A stretch of 64,000 nt of DNA from NCBI GenBank assembly GCA_026004675.1, contig BPJP01000003.1, forward strand, positions 496,001 through 560,000, written 5' to 3'. Shown in pieces: positions 11,151 through 19,721 of this stretch. Both the position numbers and the translations under genes were made by a program. Positions within the stretch are counted from its first letter, which is position 1. Every line of letters begins with the position of its first letter. The notes below the pieces were generated by a model. That model ran no database searches. It had not been told where the DNA came from and saw only the letters and a program-made list of their open reading frames with translations. The DNA comes from Gemmatales bacterium. Its GTDB lineage: Bacteria > Planctomycetota > Planctomycetia > Gemmatales > Gemmataceae.

Positions 11151-13001
11151 ATGGGGAGACGAACTGCCGCTGTCGTTTTTCTTTTTGGCATTCTCCTTGC
11201 CAAAACAGCGTGCGCGCCGCTGGTCCCGCTCGTTGTCAGCGGACAAAGAACGATCGAGGTCCGTTCTCCGGAGGAACTTCCCCATGCTTCTTTGCCCGAC
11301 GTTCCACCACCGGAAACGGTTTCTTTTCAGCTGCCGACCGATGTGATCCCGGACAAACTTTCGCTCGATGACTGCATCACGATCGCCTTGACGAATTCGC
11401 AAGTGGTACGAGTGTTGGCAGGCACGGGTGCCGTCGCCAGCGGCCAAACCATCTACGATCCTGCCATCTCGAACACGTCGATCGATGAGGCCAAGGCGGT
11501 TTTCGATCCGGTTTTGAACGTCAACAACACCTGGAGCCGAGACGAGACGCCACAGGGATTCGTGCAACCGAACGCACCGGTGAGAGCGCAAATCGCCGGC
11601 ACGCGCGTGGATCAATACAACCTGGATTTCGGTTTGAGCAAGGCAAACGTGATCGGTGGCGTATTCAGCATGGGCGTGACCGATAATCGCTCTCGTTTTC
11701 GTCCCGGGATTTTTCCGATCAACCCACAGCACTTGTCGGCTATTTCGATCGGTTACACGCAGCCATTATTGAAAGGTGCGGGTATCGTTCCGAATGTGGC
11801 GCCCATCGTCCTGGCCCGTATCAACACGGAGCGTTCCTATTTTCAGTTCAAGGCGTCGATGCAGGAGTTGGTGCGTGGCGTGATCGAGGCATATTGGGCG
11901 GTGGTGTTTGCCCGAACTGATGTTTGGGCCCGGGAGCAGCAGGTTAAGCAGGCGGAATTCGCCTACAAGCGTGCCGCCGCCAGACAGCGTGTGGGTTTTG
12001 CTTCGCGGGCCGAAGTGGCACAGGCCAAAAGTGCCCTGGCCAATTTTCGCGCGAATCTCATTGGTGCCAGGGGCAATCTGTTGCAGCGCGAAGCCGCCTT
12101 GCGCAACATCCTTGGTCTGCCTCCCACCGTGCCACCTCGCTTCGAACCGATAACGCCTCCGCTGCGGGCCGAGGTCGTGCCGGAATGGCAAGCCATTCTT
12201 CGCCTCGCCGAAGAAAACCGACCAGACATCATCGAATTGAAATTGATTCTCGAAGCCGACCAGCAGAACCTGGCCATTGCTCGAAATCAAGCCAGACCGC
12301 AAGTGGACCTAACCTTGCGCTACCAATGGGATGGCTTGTCGGGGAGGACGCCAGCCTTGCAACGTGTCGTGACGAATGGCGGCGAATTCACCGATTGGTC
12401 GTTGGGCGTCAATTTTTCGGTGCCATTGGGACTTCGCCAGGGTCGGGCGCAATTGCGCAATCGGCAACTACTCATCCTTCGCGATCAAGCGAACCTGCAA
12501 CAGGGCATGCACGGCGCACTGCATTTGCTGGCGCAAAGCGTCCGCAACTTGGCGCAGTTTTACCAGCAATATAAAGCTTTTCAGGAAGCACGCGTTGCTG
12601 CCCGAGAGAACCTGGAACAGCAAGCTGCCGAATACCGCGCCGGTCGTGCTATCCTGCTCAATGTTCTGCAAGCAATCGGCGATTGGGGCAACGCCGTCAG
12701 TGCCGAAGCCCAGGCCCTGTCGCAATACAACACCGAATTGGCGACCCTGGAGCTTGAAACTGGTACGATTCTGGAAACGCATGGTATCGTCTTTGCCGAG
12801 GAACGATTCGGCTCGATTGGCCCGCTTGGTCGGCTGACCAAGCCGTGGGCATATCCCGAAAGCATCGTGCCGGTGGGAAACGAGCCTTGTTATCCAGTGA
12901 GTGATCGCCCAGCCGACCAAGAACTGGAAAAGGAATTGCCACGGTTTCCGACGATCAAGTCGGAACCAGCCCCAAAGCCAAGACGATTTCCGGACGACTG
13001 A
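11151..13001 (+). CDS. TolC-family outer membrane efflux protein
   Basis: Outer-membrane channel protein, 616 aa, likely the exit duct for the preceding ABC exporter (28-base gap, same strand). An N-terminal hydrophobic segment (AVVFLFGILLAKTACAPL) is a signal peptide; a Cys in it could be a lipidation site but the lipobox is weak. Two outer membrane efflux domains are seen, each with long helices rich in Ala/Gln/Arg (ARQRVGFASRAEVAQAKS, and EARVAARENLEQQAAEYRAG) and the LRNILGLPP turn between them. The Pro/Glu-rich end (~590-616) is a typical extension. Confidence 0.85.
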   Translation: MGRRTAAVVFLFGILLAKTACAPLVPLVVSGQRTIEVRSPEELPHASLPDVPPPETVSFQLPTDVIPDKLSLDDCITIALTNSQVVRVLAGTGAVASGQTIYDPAISNTSIDEAKAVFDPVLNVNNTWSRDETPQGFVQPNAPVRAQIAGTRVDQYNLDFGLSKANVIGGVFSMGVTDNRSRFRPGIFPINPQHLSAISIGYTQPLLKGAGIVPNVAPIVLARINTERSYFQFKASMQELVRGVIEAYWAVVFARTDVWAREQQVKQAEFAYKRAAARQRVGFASRAEVAQAKSALANFRANLIGARGNLLQREAALRNILGLPPTVPPRFEPITPPLRAEVVPEWQAILRLAEENRPDIIELKLILEADQQNLAIARNQARPQVDLTLRYQWDGLSGRTPALQRVVTNGGEFTDWSLGVNFSVPLGLRQGRAQLRNRQLLILRDQANLQQGMHGALHLLAQSVRNLAQFYQQYKAFQEARVAARENLEQQAAEYRAGRAILLNVLQAIGDWGNAVSAEAQALSQYNTELATLELETGTILETHGIVFAEERFGSIGPLGRLTKPWAYPESIVPVGNEPCYPVSDRPADQELEKELPRFPTIKSEPAPKPRRFPDD

Positions 13002-13364
13002 GCCGATTTATTCCGTCGTCGTTGCAGCCGACAAATTTCACAAAAATTCTTCCACGCCCCAGAAACGCGATGTAGAATACGTCAGACTAAAAGACGGCTG
13101 GCATTCTAATGGCCAGCTTCCCCATTTTTGAAGTTGCTATGTGGAATTTTGCAACAGCAGTGTTGCAAAAAAGGACACGACGACCAGAAGGGAATTCGGA
13201 AGCCTCTTCTAAGCTGTTAGGCGATTTTGTCTTGTGTCTCGATGTTATGTATGGCACATCATTTGCGTAGCAAACGGAGACGAGACATCCCGACGTAAGT
13301 CGAAGTCGAAATTCGAGAAATCATCCGCCATGTTTTCGACATGATTTTTTAAGGTAATTCGCCG
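13002..13364. other. Intergenic region before the Tad-like cluster
   Basis: About 360 bases without a convincing gene between the TolC-like gene and the first TadE gene. It contains the sigma-54-like promoter at 13252-13267 annotated separately. A 13129-13155 stretch has repeated TTGCAA/TGCAAC words (ttttgcaacagcagtgttgc) that form an imperfect dyad and could be an activator site. No terminator with a clear T-tract was seen. Confidence 0.5.
13252..13267 (+). promoter_or_regulatory. Sigma-54-like -24/-12 promoter
   Basis: TGGCACATCATTTGCG matches the -24/-12 consensus (TGGCAC-N5-TTGC), with the GG (13253-13254) and GC (13265-13266) pairs separated by exactly 10 bases. It lies about 98 bases upstream of the first TadE start and points at it. 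Sigma-54 promoters need a bacterial enhancer-binding protein; none is encoded in this window. Chance occurrence is possible, but both the match and its position are good. Confidence 0.55.
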
Positions 13365-13838
13365 ATGGCCAAGAAACAGAGCTATTGCGAAGGGCAGCGG
13401 CAAGGGGTGGCAGCGGTCGAACTGGCTGTCCTTTTGCCATTGATTTTAATGCTCCTCGTCGGGGTCTGGGAAATCGGGCGAGCTGTTCATGTTCAGCAGA
13501 TTGTCGCCAACTCCGCTCGAGAAGGAGCGAGGCAGGCGGCTGCGGGCGTCTTTACCGCCTCACAGGTGCAGGCCAACGTGCTCGCCATGCTGCAAAGCTC
13601 CGGTTTGGACGCCTCCAATGCCTCTGTGACGGTGGAAAACCTGACTTCCGGCAAAGATCCCGCCGTGGCGGACCAACTCGATCATCTGCGCGTCACCGTG
13701 AGCCTCCCATTCACGGATGTCAAGTGGGTCATCCTCAACATGTTTGTCAGCGATTCGACCCAGCTGGTGGCCAGCACCGATTGGCGTTCGATGCGAGATA
13801 TTCCGTTAACGGTTCCGAATGAGATTCCAATCGAATAG
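13365..13838 (+). CDS. TadE-like pseudopilin/pilus assembly protein
   Basis: Small single-span protein, 157 aa, of the TadE family, which in Tad (Flp) systems helps assemble surface pili. The conserved pattern QGVAAVELAVLLPLILMLLV (residues ~13-32: the Glu followed by a hydrophobic helix) is plain, followed by VANSAREGARQAA. The rest is periplasmic. It is the first gene of a three-gene set (TadE, TadE, TadG/VWA) with 10 bases or a little more between genes; no TadA/B/C motor or CpaF is in the window. Confidence 0.85.
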   Translation: MAKKQSYCEGQRQGVAAVELAVLLPLILMLLVGVWEIGRAVHVQQIVANSAREGARQAAAGVFTASQVQANVLAMLQSSGLDASNASVTVENLTSGKDPAVADQLDHLRVTVSLPFTDVKWVILNMFVSDSTQLVASTDWRSMRDIPLTVPNEIPIE

Positions 13839-13848
13839 GACGCGACCG

Positions 13849-14292
13849 ATGACGACGAACAAGAGGGCACGGCGAGACGGCACGTACACGCTGGAATTCG
13901 CGTTCGTGGCAATCATCTTCTTCATGTTCTTGTTTGCGATTTTCGAATATGGTCGGTTCTTGATGGTGAAACAGACGCTCGAGCATGCCGCTCGAGAAGG
14001 CGCCCGCTATGCTGTGGTGCATACCTACGACAAAACCACAAGCGATATCATCAACCATGTTACGCAATTCTTGCCGGGCATGGGATCCCAACTGAATAAC
14101 CTGACGATCCAGGTTTATTTGGCGGACCCCGCCACGGGAAACAACATTGGCAACTGGACCGATGCCGCCTTCGGCCAGAGTATCGCTGTGCAGATCAACG
14201 GTGACTACAGTCCCGTTTTGCCGCAATTCTTGTTCATGCAGAGCACCATTCCGGTGCAGGCCCGTGCGATGATGATCAGCGAAGCGAATTGA
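13849..14292 (+). CDS. TadE-like protein
   Basis: Second TadE-family protein, ~147 aa from ATG 13849 (a longer opening from 13819 overlaps the previous gene). It has the TadE pattern YTLEFAFVAIIFFMFLFAIF with the conserved Glu before the membrane helix, then LEHAAREGARYAVVH. Paralogous to the gene just upstream, as is usual for TadE/TadF pairs that form a pseudopilin heterodimer. Confidence 0.85.
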   Translation: MTTNKRARRDGTYTLEFAFVAIIFFMFLFAIFEYGRFLMVKQTLEHAAREGARYAVVHTYDKTTSDIINHVTQFLPGMGSQLNNLTIQVYLADPATGNNIGNWTDAAFGQSIAVQINGDYSPVLPQFLFMQSTIPVQARAMMISEAN

Positions 14293-14328
14293 TCGCACGG
14301 ACCAGACCCAGGAAAAAAGGGGGACGCA

Positions 14329-16995
14329 ATGGCGAGACGAAATCAAGCGAAGCGAGCTGGTGCGGTTGTGCCGCTCGTGGCCATCAGCATGGTCGGTCTT
14401 CTGGGTTGCGTGGCCCTGGCCATTGACCTGGGCCTTCTGGCTTTGGCTCGGCAACAGGCGCAACACGCCGCCGATGTCGGCGCGATGGCAGGCGCCCGCA
14501 CCCTCAATGGCGACGTTGCCAACAACAACAACTTCTCCAATGTTTTGCCCGAAGCCAAAGCCGCTATCAAAGAAAACCTCATCCTGACAAATACGATCAA
14601 CGACAGCGACATCGACATCCAAATCGGCTCCTATACCTACGACGAAAACACGGAAAAGTTCACCAAGCAAATTCCGAAAAACGCCAACGATAATTATTCG
14701 CTGGTCCAAGCAACCGTCAGTTTCACCGGCCAGGCCGCGTTCTCCAAAATCTTTGGCGTTAACTTCTTCTCGACCCAGGCGACCGCGACGGCCGTCCACC
14801 GGCCGCGAGATGTGGCGATCATCCTCGATTTCTCCGGCTCGATGCGGTTCGACAGCCTGCTTGGCATTCCTTATTACGGCGACCGCACCATGTCCAACAA
14901 CCCGGAGGATGTCTACCCCAGGTTTGGCCACTATTCCGACGAATCCGCCGCCGCGTTGGAAGGGCCGGATACGTTCACGGTGATCGACGGCAATGCATAC
15001 GGGCCGGCCAACATTACTGTCACCACCGATTCGGGACCGCCGATCGTCGAAGACTTCTACCAGCATGTCGCAGGCTCCACCACCTATGAAAAGGCCTTTA
15101 CCCCAGCCCCAGATTCCTATGAAAATACTCCCGGCGGAGATAACTTCCTCACCGTGCATGGCGATCCTTCCACCTACGCCAAGACCCTTCAGGAAATAAC
15201 GAACGGAGCCGTCTTCAACGGCTATACGAATCCTCCCTATGCCGGTTACAGCGGGGCGACCATCCCTGAGTTTGCGGGCTACATCCAGGGACCGCGCTAC
15301 TGGGGTAAAACCTTCTTCATCTGGCCACCTGATCCGCGACAGGGAAACGACTGGCGCGAAAAGTTTTTTGGCACCACCGACAACACCCGCTTGTGGGAAT
15401 CCAACGGCAACTTCCGGACACCTGGCAGTGGCAGCTACACCATCAACTACGCCGCCATCCTGGACTGGATCAAAAACGTCGGTCCCAATCCGTTCCCGCC
15501 GCGCCTCCGCGCCGGACGCATCCTCTACTACGACAACATTCCCGACAATATTACCTCGAATTTTCCGACCGATCAGAACGAACGATTCTGGAAAGAGTAC
15601 ATCGATTACGTTATCGGCGTCTGGCAGGATTCCAGCACCAGTTGGCATGATATCTACCGCAAGACCGGCTACGGCGACGACTTCGAATGGTCGGGGGACA
15701 AGATCACCGCTCCTCCCACCGGCGATACGACGGACTTTGTCGCCAACAACTACAGTGCCGGTTATAGCGGGAAAATCTATTTCCGCGACTATGGCTTCAG
15801 CGACCCTGATCCCGGCCACCGCGTCGAGATTCCCACCGGTTCCAACAAATGGTACACGGTAACGAGTGTCAACAAGGGGAGCAATTGGTTCAGGGTGGAT
15901 CGGCCATTGGAACAGGGGGTCGACCGCGATGATCCGATCCGTTTGCAGAAAGATGGCACAATTCCCGGCTTGAATTTCGTTCCCTATCTCGACAATCCGG
16001 AACGGCCCAGGCTGCACTTCTGGTTCGGGCCGATGACGATGGTCGATTTTCTCGGCAACTACAACCTGGCTACAGGAAACCAGGAACTGGATTTCCGCTG
16101 GCCGGGCACGGCACACGAAGCCCCCCTTTATTCTTTGAAACTTGGCATTCAAGCTGCCCTGATCGACATCCAGAATAACCATCCCAACGACAGCGTGTCG
16201 CTGACGTTTTTCAGCGTGCCGCAATATTACGATGGCTATCCGTACGGGCGTTTCAATCGCGTTCGCGGTCCGCTCGGACGAACGTACAAGCGATACATCG
16301 ACTCATTGTTCTTCCCGCCCAACACGATTCTGGATGACAACGGTACGGCGGGACCTGACATCAATCCTTACGACAAAGCCGTCAATGAAGAGGTGCCTCG
16401 TGCTGAAGGAGGCACGTGCCCGGCCATGAGTTTCATGCACGTGTTCAACCAGTTCAGTCTCCATTCGAGCCTGAAGAATTGGGCGCCGCCGCCAGCGCCA
16501 ACTGGCGAAGCAGGCGGCCTTGGCCGAAAAGGCTCGCAGAAGCTCATCGTTTTTGAAACGGACGGTGTCGCCAACACTCGGGCGTACGCCGACTTTGTGC
16601 AAGGGGCTCCGCACAAGAGCTACTACAAGATTCGCCAACCGGGAGAATATCCATCCAGCTCAGGTTCGGACGTTTTCCAACAAGTCTACGATATCGTCGA
16701 CAAGCTTGTCGCTGATGAATCGACGACCGGTTACTCGACGACGCGAAAACCGGTGTTGATCCACTGCCTGGCTTTTGGGACGTTGTTCGAACCAGCGGTT
16801 AACAGCCCCAATCGGCAAACGGCCCTGGACTTCCTGCAGGAAATCCAGTTCCGCGGCCATACGCAGGATTCGCCGTCTACGCCATTGGAAAGCTACAAGA
16901 TGATCGTCGGCAACGACCAGCAGCGTATCCAGAAACTGCGTGACGCCTTCCGGGCGATCATGCAGGACGGCGTTCAGGTCTCGCTAATCGAATAG
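14329..16995 (+). CDS. TadG-like protein with von Willebrand factor A domain
   Basis: Large secreted or envelope protein, 888 aa. The N-terminus is a TadG/TadE-type membrane helix (VPLVAISMVGLLGCVALAID) followed by RQQAQHAADVGAMAGARTL, the classic Tad motif. A VWA domain begins near residue 160 with the MIDAS motif DFSGS in AIILDFSGSMRF, but it is interrupted by a ~400-residue insertion rich in Tyr, Gly, Asp and Pro before the rest of the fold (LIVFETDGVAN ~ residue 737). Completes the TadE-TadE-TadG cluster. The insertion is a good candidate for a species-specific adhesive region. An 825-codon antisense opening across this gene is a shadow of its codon bias. Confidence 0.85.
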   Translation: MARRNQAKRAGAVVPLVAISMVGLLGCVALAIDLGLLALARQQAQHAADVGAMAGARTLNGDVANNNNFSNVLPEAKAAIKENLILTNTINDSDIDIQIGSYTYDENTEKFTKQIPKNANDNYSLVQATVSFTGQAAFSKIFGVNFFSTQATATAVHRPRDVAIILDFSGSMRFDSLLGIPYYGDRTMSNNPEDVYPRFGHYSDESAAALEGPDTFTVIDGNAYGPANITVTTDSGPPIVEDFYQHVAGSTTYEKAFTPAPDSYENTPGGDNFLTVHGDPSTYAKTLQEITNGAVFNGYTNPPYAGYSGATIPEFAGYIQGPRYWGKTFFIWPPDPRQGNDWREKFFGTTDNTRLWESNGNFRTPGSGSYTINYAAILDWIKNVGPNPFPPRLRAGRILYYDNIPDNITSNFPTDQNERFWKEYIDYVIGVWQDSSTSWHDIYRKTGYGDDFEWSGDKITAPPTGDTTDFVANNYSAGYSGKIYFRDYGFSDPDPGHRVEIPTGSNKWYTVTSVNKGSNWFRVDRPLEQGVDRDDPIRLQKDGTIPGLNFVPYLDNPERPRLHFWFGPMTMVDFLGNYNLATGNQELDFRWPGTAHEAPLYSLKLGIQAALIDIQNNHPNDSVSLTFFSVPQYYDGYPYGRFNRVRGPLGRTYKRYIDSLFFPPNTILDDNGTAGPDINPYDKAVNEEVPRAEGGTCPAMSFMHVFNQFSLHSSLKNWAPPPAPTGEAGGLGRKGSQKLIVFETDGVANTRAYADFVQGAPHKSYYKIRQPGEYPSSSGSDVFQQVYDIVDKLVADESTTGYSTTRKPVLIHCLAFGTLFEPAVNSPNRQTALDFLQEIQFRGHTQDSPSTPLESYKMIVGNDQQRIQKLRDAFRAIMQDGVQVSLIE

Positions 16996-17001
16996 GTTTC
17001 C

Positions 17002-17745
17002 ATGACGATAGCAGCCGAATTCGATAATGTCGTCAAGGATTATCCGTGCGGCTGGTTGGGTCGGCAAAAGTTGCGAGCCCTTGATGGCGTCAGCTTTCAA
17101 GTCGAAACGGGCCAGGTACTCGGACTGATCGGTCCCAATCGTGCCGGCAAGACGACGTTGGCCAAAATTCTGCTTTCCCTGTGCCGGCTCACCGCAGGGA
17201 AAGCTTTTCGTTTTGGCGAGCCGGTAGACCGTCAAAAAACACTTTGCCGCGTCGGTTATATGCACGAGAACCAGGCCTTTCCCCGCTACTGGAATGCCAG
17301 AGGCATCCTGGAATTCTACGGAGCGTTGAGCCTGGTGAATGCCGACGTCATTTGCCGGCGGATTCCCATCCTGCTTGAAAAAGTCGGCCTGGCCGATCGC
17401 AGTGATGAACCGATTTCCCAATTCAGCAAAGGGATGGTTCAGCGGCTTGCTCTGGCCCAGTCGATCATCAACGACCCCGACCTTTTGGTGTTGGATGAAC
17501 CGACGGCGGGACTGGATGCGGAAGGTCGCCGTCTTGTCCACGAGATCGTTCGCGAGCGCAGGCAGCGGGGAGGCGCCGTTATTCTTATCACCCACTTGAT
17601 GTCGGACATCGAAGCCTTATGCGATCGGGTCGTCGCGATCCGCGCTGGCAAGCTGGTGCGGGAAGGCCCGATCGATTCGTTTCGCAAGGAGTCGGAATCG
17701 TTCGAGCAATCCATTGAGCCTTTGCTGGAAGCACAACCAACATGA
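17002..17745 (+). CDS. ABC transporter ATP-binding protein
   Basis: ATPase of an ABC-2 type transporter, 247 aa. Walker A is GPNRAGKTT (Arg where Gly is usual, still fitting GxxxxGKT), the signature is FSKGMVQRLALAQ rather than LSGGQ, Walker B is LLVLDEPTAGLD, and the switch is LITHL. It starts 7 bases after the TadG stop and overlaps the permease gene by 4 bases (ATGA), so they are translationally coupled. Substrate unknown. Confidence 0.9.
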   Translation: MTIAAEFDNVVKDYPCGWLGRQKLRALDGVSFQVETGQVLGLIGPNRAGKTTLAKILLSLCRLTAGKAFRFGEPVDRQKTLCRVGYMHENQAFPRYWNARGILEFYGALSLVNADVICRRIPILLEKVGLADRSDEPISQFSKGMVQRLALAQSIINDPDLLVLDEPTAGLDAEGRRLVHEIVRERRQRGGAVILITHLMSDIEALCDRVVAIRAGKLVREGPIDSFRKESESFEQSIEPLLEAQPT

Positions 17746-18731
17746 CAAGCCGATTTTTGCAATCGGGCCGCTGGCTGATTCGCGATACTTTTCGGCAAGC
17801 GCGGGCGTCCGGTTTGTTGTGGGTCATGCTCAGTGTCAGCGCCGTGTGTATCCTGGTCTGTTTGAGCGTGGGTGTCAGCGGGCCCTTGTCACTCAAACAA
17901 GATGGTGAAGTGGTCGAGTTTTTGCCGTCCGGCGATCCCGAAGCCGAAAAGGCGAAGCGTTCGGGTGTCGAGATCATTCGGGGCGAGTTGACCCTCGGTT
18001 TCGGAGCGTTTCACGTTCCGCTCGGGCGCGACGCCGGCGAGGCCGTCCGCTATATTCAAATGCTTCTGGCTGGTTTTATCGCGGATACGGCGGGAATTCT
18101 TCTCGCGCTGGTCTGGTCGGCTGGTTTCCTGCCGTCGTTTCTGGACCCGGCCTCGAGTGCCGTTCTCTTTGCCAAACCCGTACCTCGGTGGTGGCTGCTA
18201 CTGGGAAAGTATCTGGGCGTGCTCGGTTTTTTGCTTGTTCAGGCCGTGGTTTTCGTCCTGGGTACGTGGCTGGCGCTGGCCATCCGCACGGGCATCTGGG
18301 ATCCGGTCTATTTGCTATGCCTGCCGCTTTTGCTTCTCCACTTCGCCGTCTTTTTCAGCTTTTCAACATTTGTTGCCGTCTGCACGCGGAGCACTGTCGC
18401 GAGCGTCATCGGCTCGATCTTGTTCTGGCTTTTGTGCTGGGGCATGAACTTCGGCCGGCACACGATGGTTGTCTTGGAGTCTTCGAACATTTCTCCTCTG
18501 CTGATGAGTATGGTCGAAGTGGGATATTGGATTCTGCCAAAGCCAGCGGATTTTGGTATGATCCTGTTCGACGTCCTGGAAGCGAAAAAGTTTTTCGTGC
18601 AAGCGGACGCTTTTCGCTTAGTGCAAAACGAAGGCGCTTTTTATCCGGCATGGTCGTTGTTCAGTTCGGCTTTATTCGCCTGCGTTCTGGTCGGTCTGGC
18701 CCAGTGGCAACTCAGAGAAACAGATTTCTGA
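17742..18731 (+). CDS. ABC-2 type transporter permease
   Basis: Membrane component partnering the ATPase just upstream (ATGA overlap). About six hydrophobic segments are visible: ~24-46 (LLWVMLSVSAVCILVCLSV), ~105-130, ~150-175, ~188-210, ~222-240 and the last ~300-320. A periplasmic loop of ~60 residues follows the first segment, as in ABC-2/NatB or gliding-type permeases. 329 aa. Sequence cannot tell which molecule is moved. Confidence 0.8.
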   Translation: MTSRFLQSGRWLIRDTFRQARASGLLWVMLSVSAVCILVCLSVGVSGPLSLKQDGEVVEFLPSGDPEAEKAKRSGVEIIRGELTLGFGAFHVPLGRDAGEAVRYIQMLLAGFIADTAGILLALVWSAGFLPSFLDPASSAVLFAKPVPRWWLLLGKYLGVLGFLLVQAVVFVLGTWLALAIRTGIWDPVYLLCLPLLLLHFAVFFSFSTFVAVCTRSTVASVIGSILFWLLCWGMNFGRHTMVVLESSNISPLLMSMVEVGYWILPKPADFGMILFDVLEAKKFFVQADAFRLVQNEGAFYPAWSLFSSALFACVLVGLAQWQLRETDF

Positions 18732-18765
18732 ACGCCTCATCCTGGCGAAACAACATCCGGTAGCT

Positions 18766-19707
18766 GTGATTCGACTCCGCCAAGAATCTGCACCTGTTCC
18801 TTATGAAATCGTCTGCCAATGCGGGCGTACGCTGCGAGGCGTCCGCCAGCCGAGATACCAGGTCGCTACTTGTCCGAATTGCCACAAACAAGTTTTCGTT
18901 CTGCCACAAAGTCCCTTTGCTGATCCGAGTCCGTCCCCTAAAACGACCCCCCCTGTTTCGCGGATCGATTGGAAGACGCCGGCTCTAGCAGCCATCCTGA
19001 CGGCCGGGCTGATCGTTGTCGCCTTCTGCTTTCTGGTTCCCGCCTGGCTGGACGTTGAGAAACCCGAGCAAGAAGAGGTACAAGTGCAAGAACTGCTGAG
19101 GGGCGGGACGAAGGAGCTTGCCGAGGGAAATTTCCTGCTGGCGGTGAAGCGACTGGAACGCGCTGACTTTTTCGCACAGGCGAACCCGCTATCGGCAGCA
19201 CCGGCTGAACGTCGACAAATTCGACAACTCCTGCGTCAGGCCCGCCTTTTGGCTGATTTATTGAACGAACCGCTGGATGACGTTGTCCGGCATGCTGTCG
19301 AGCTGAGCGAGCAGAACCAACAGGAATGGCAAGCGCGATTTGAAAAGAGTTATCTCGGCAGATCGGTTGTTTTCGAGGACGAAGTTCGTCGTCAGGTGGA
19401 CGGACGTTACCAGCTCGTCGGGTATCGTTTTTTCGTTCGTGGCCGCCCCGTTCGATTGGCATTGGAACACGTCCGATTATTGCATCGACTGCCCCTCGAT
19501 GACCCGAAACGTCTGCTGTTTGGCGTTCGGCTGGCTGCGATTCGCAAGGAAGCTGGCGGCACGTGGGTGATCCATTTTCAAGAAGAAAGCGGCGTGCTCT
19601 TGACACATCTGGCTGCCGCCAGTCGGGTCTGCCTCGTTCCCGAAGACCAGCTCAAGGAAACAGTCGAGAGGCAACAAGAATGGGTCGAACAGCTATCCCT
19701 GAAATAA
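18766..19707 (+). CDS. Zn-ribbon membrane protein of unknown function
   Basis: 313-aa protein starting at GTG 18766, 34 bases after the permease gene. Residues ~13-36 hold CQCG...CPNC, a four-cysteine zinc-ribbon, then a Pro/Ser linker, one membrane helix (~70-92) and a soluble C-terminal part with Leu/Arg/Gln-rich helices. The layout (Zn ribbon, TM, helical domain) is common in planctomycetes, but I do not recognise a named family. It may be linked to the ABC pair. Confidence 0.6.
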   Translation: MIRLRQESAPVPYEIVCQCGRTLRGVRQPRYQVATCPNCHKQVFVLPQSPFADPSPSPKTTPPVSRIDWKTPALAAILTAGLIVVAFCFLVPAWLDVEKPEQEEVQVQELLRGGTKELAEGNFLLAVKRLERADFFAQANPLSAAPAERRQIRQLLRQARLLADLLNEPLDDVVRHAVELSEQNQQEWQARFEKSYLGRSVVFEDEVRRQVDGRYQLVGYRFFVRGRPVRLALEHVRLLHRLPLDDPKRLLFGVRLAAIRKEAGGTWVIHFQEESGVLLTHLAAASRVCLVPEDQLKETVERQQEWVEQLSLK

Positions 19708-19721
19708 CGGTATCAGCCGGT

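Noticed and set aside
13747..16224. 825-codon antisense open frame across the TadG/VWA gene
   Set aside because: Its codons mirror the bias of the sense gene; the sense strand has TadG and VWA motifs, the antisense has none.
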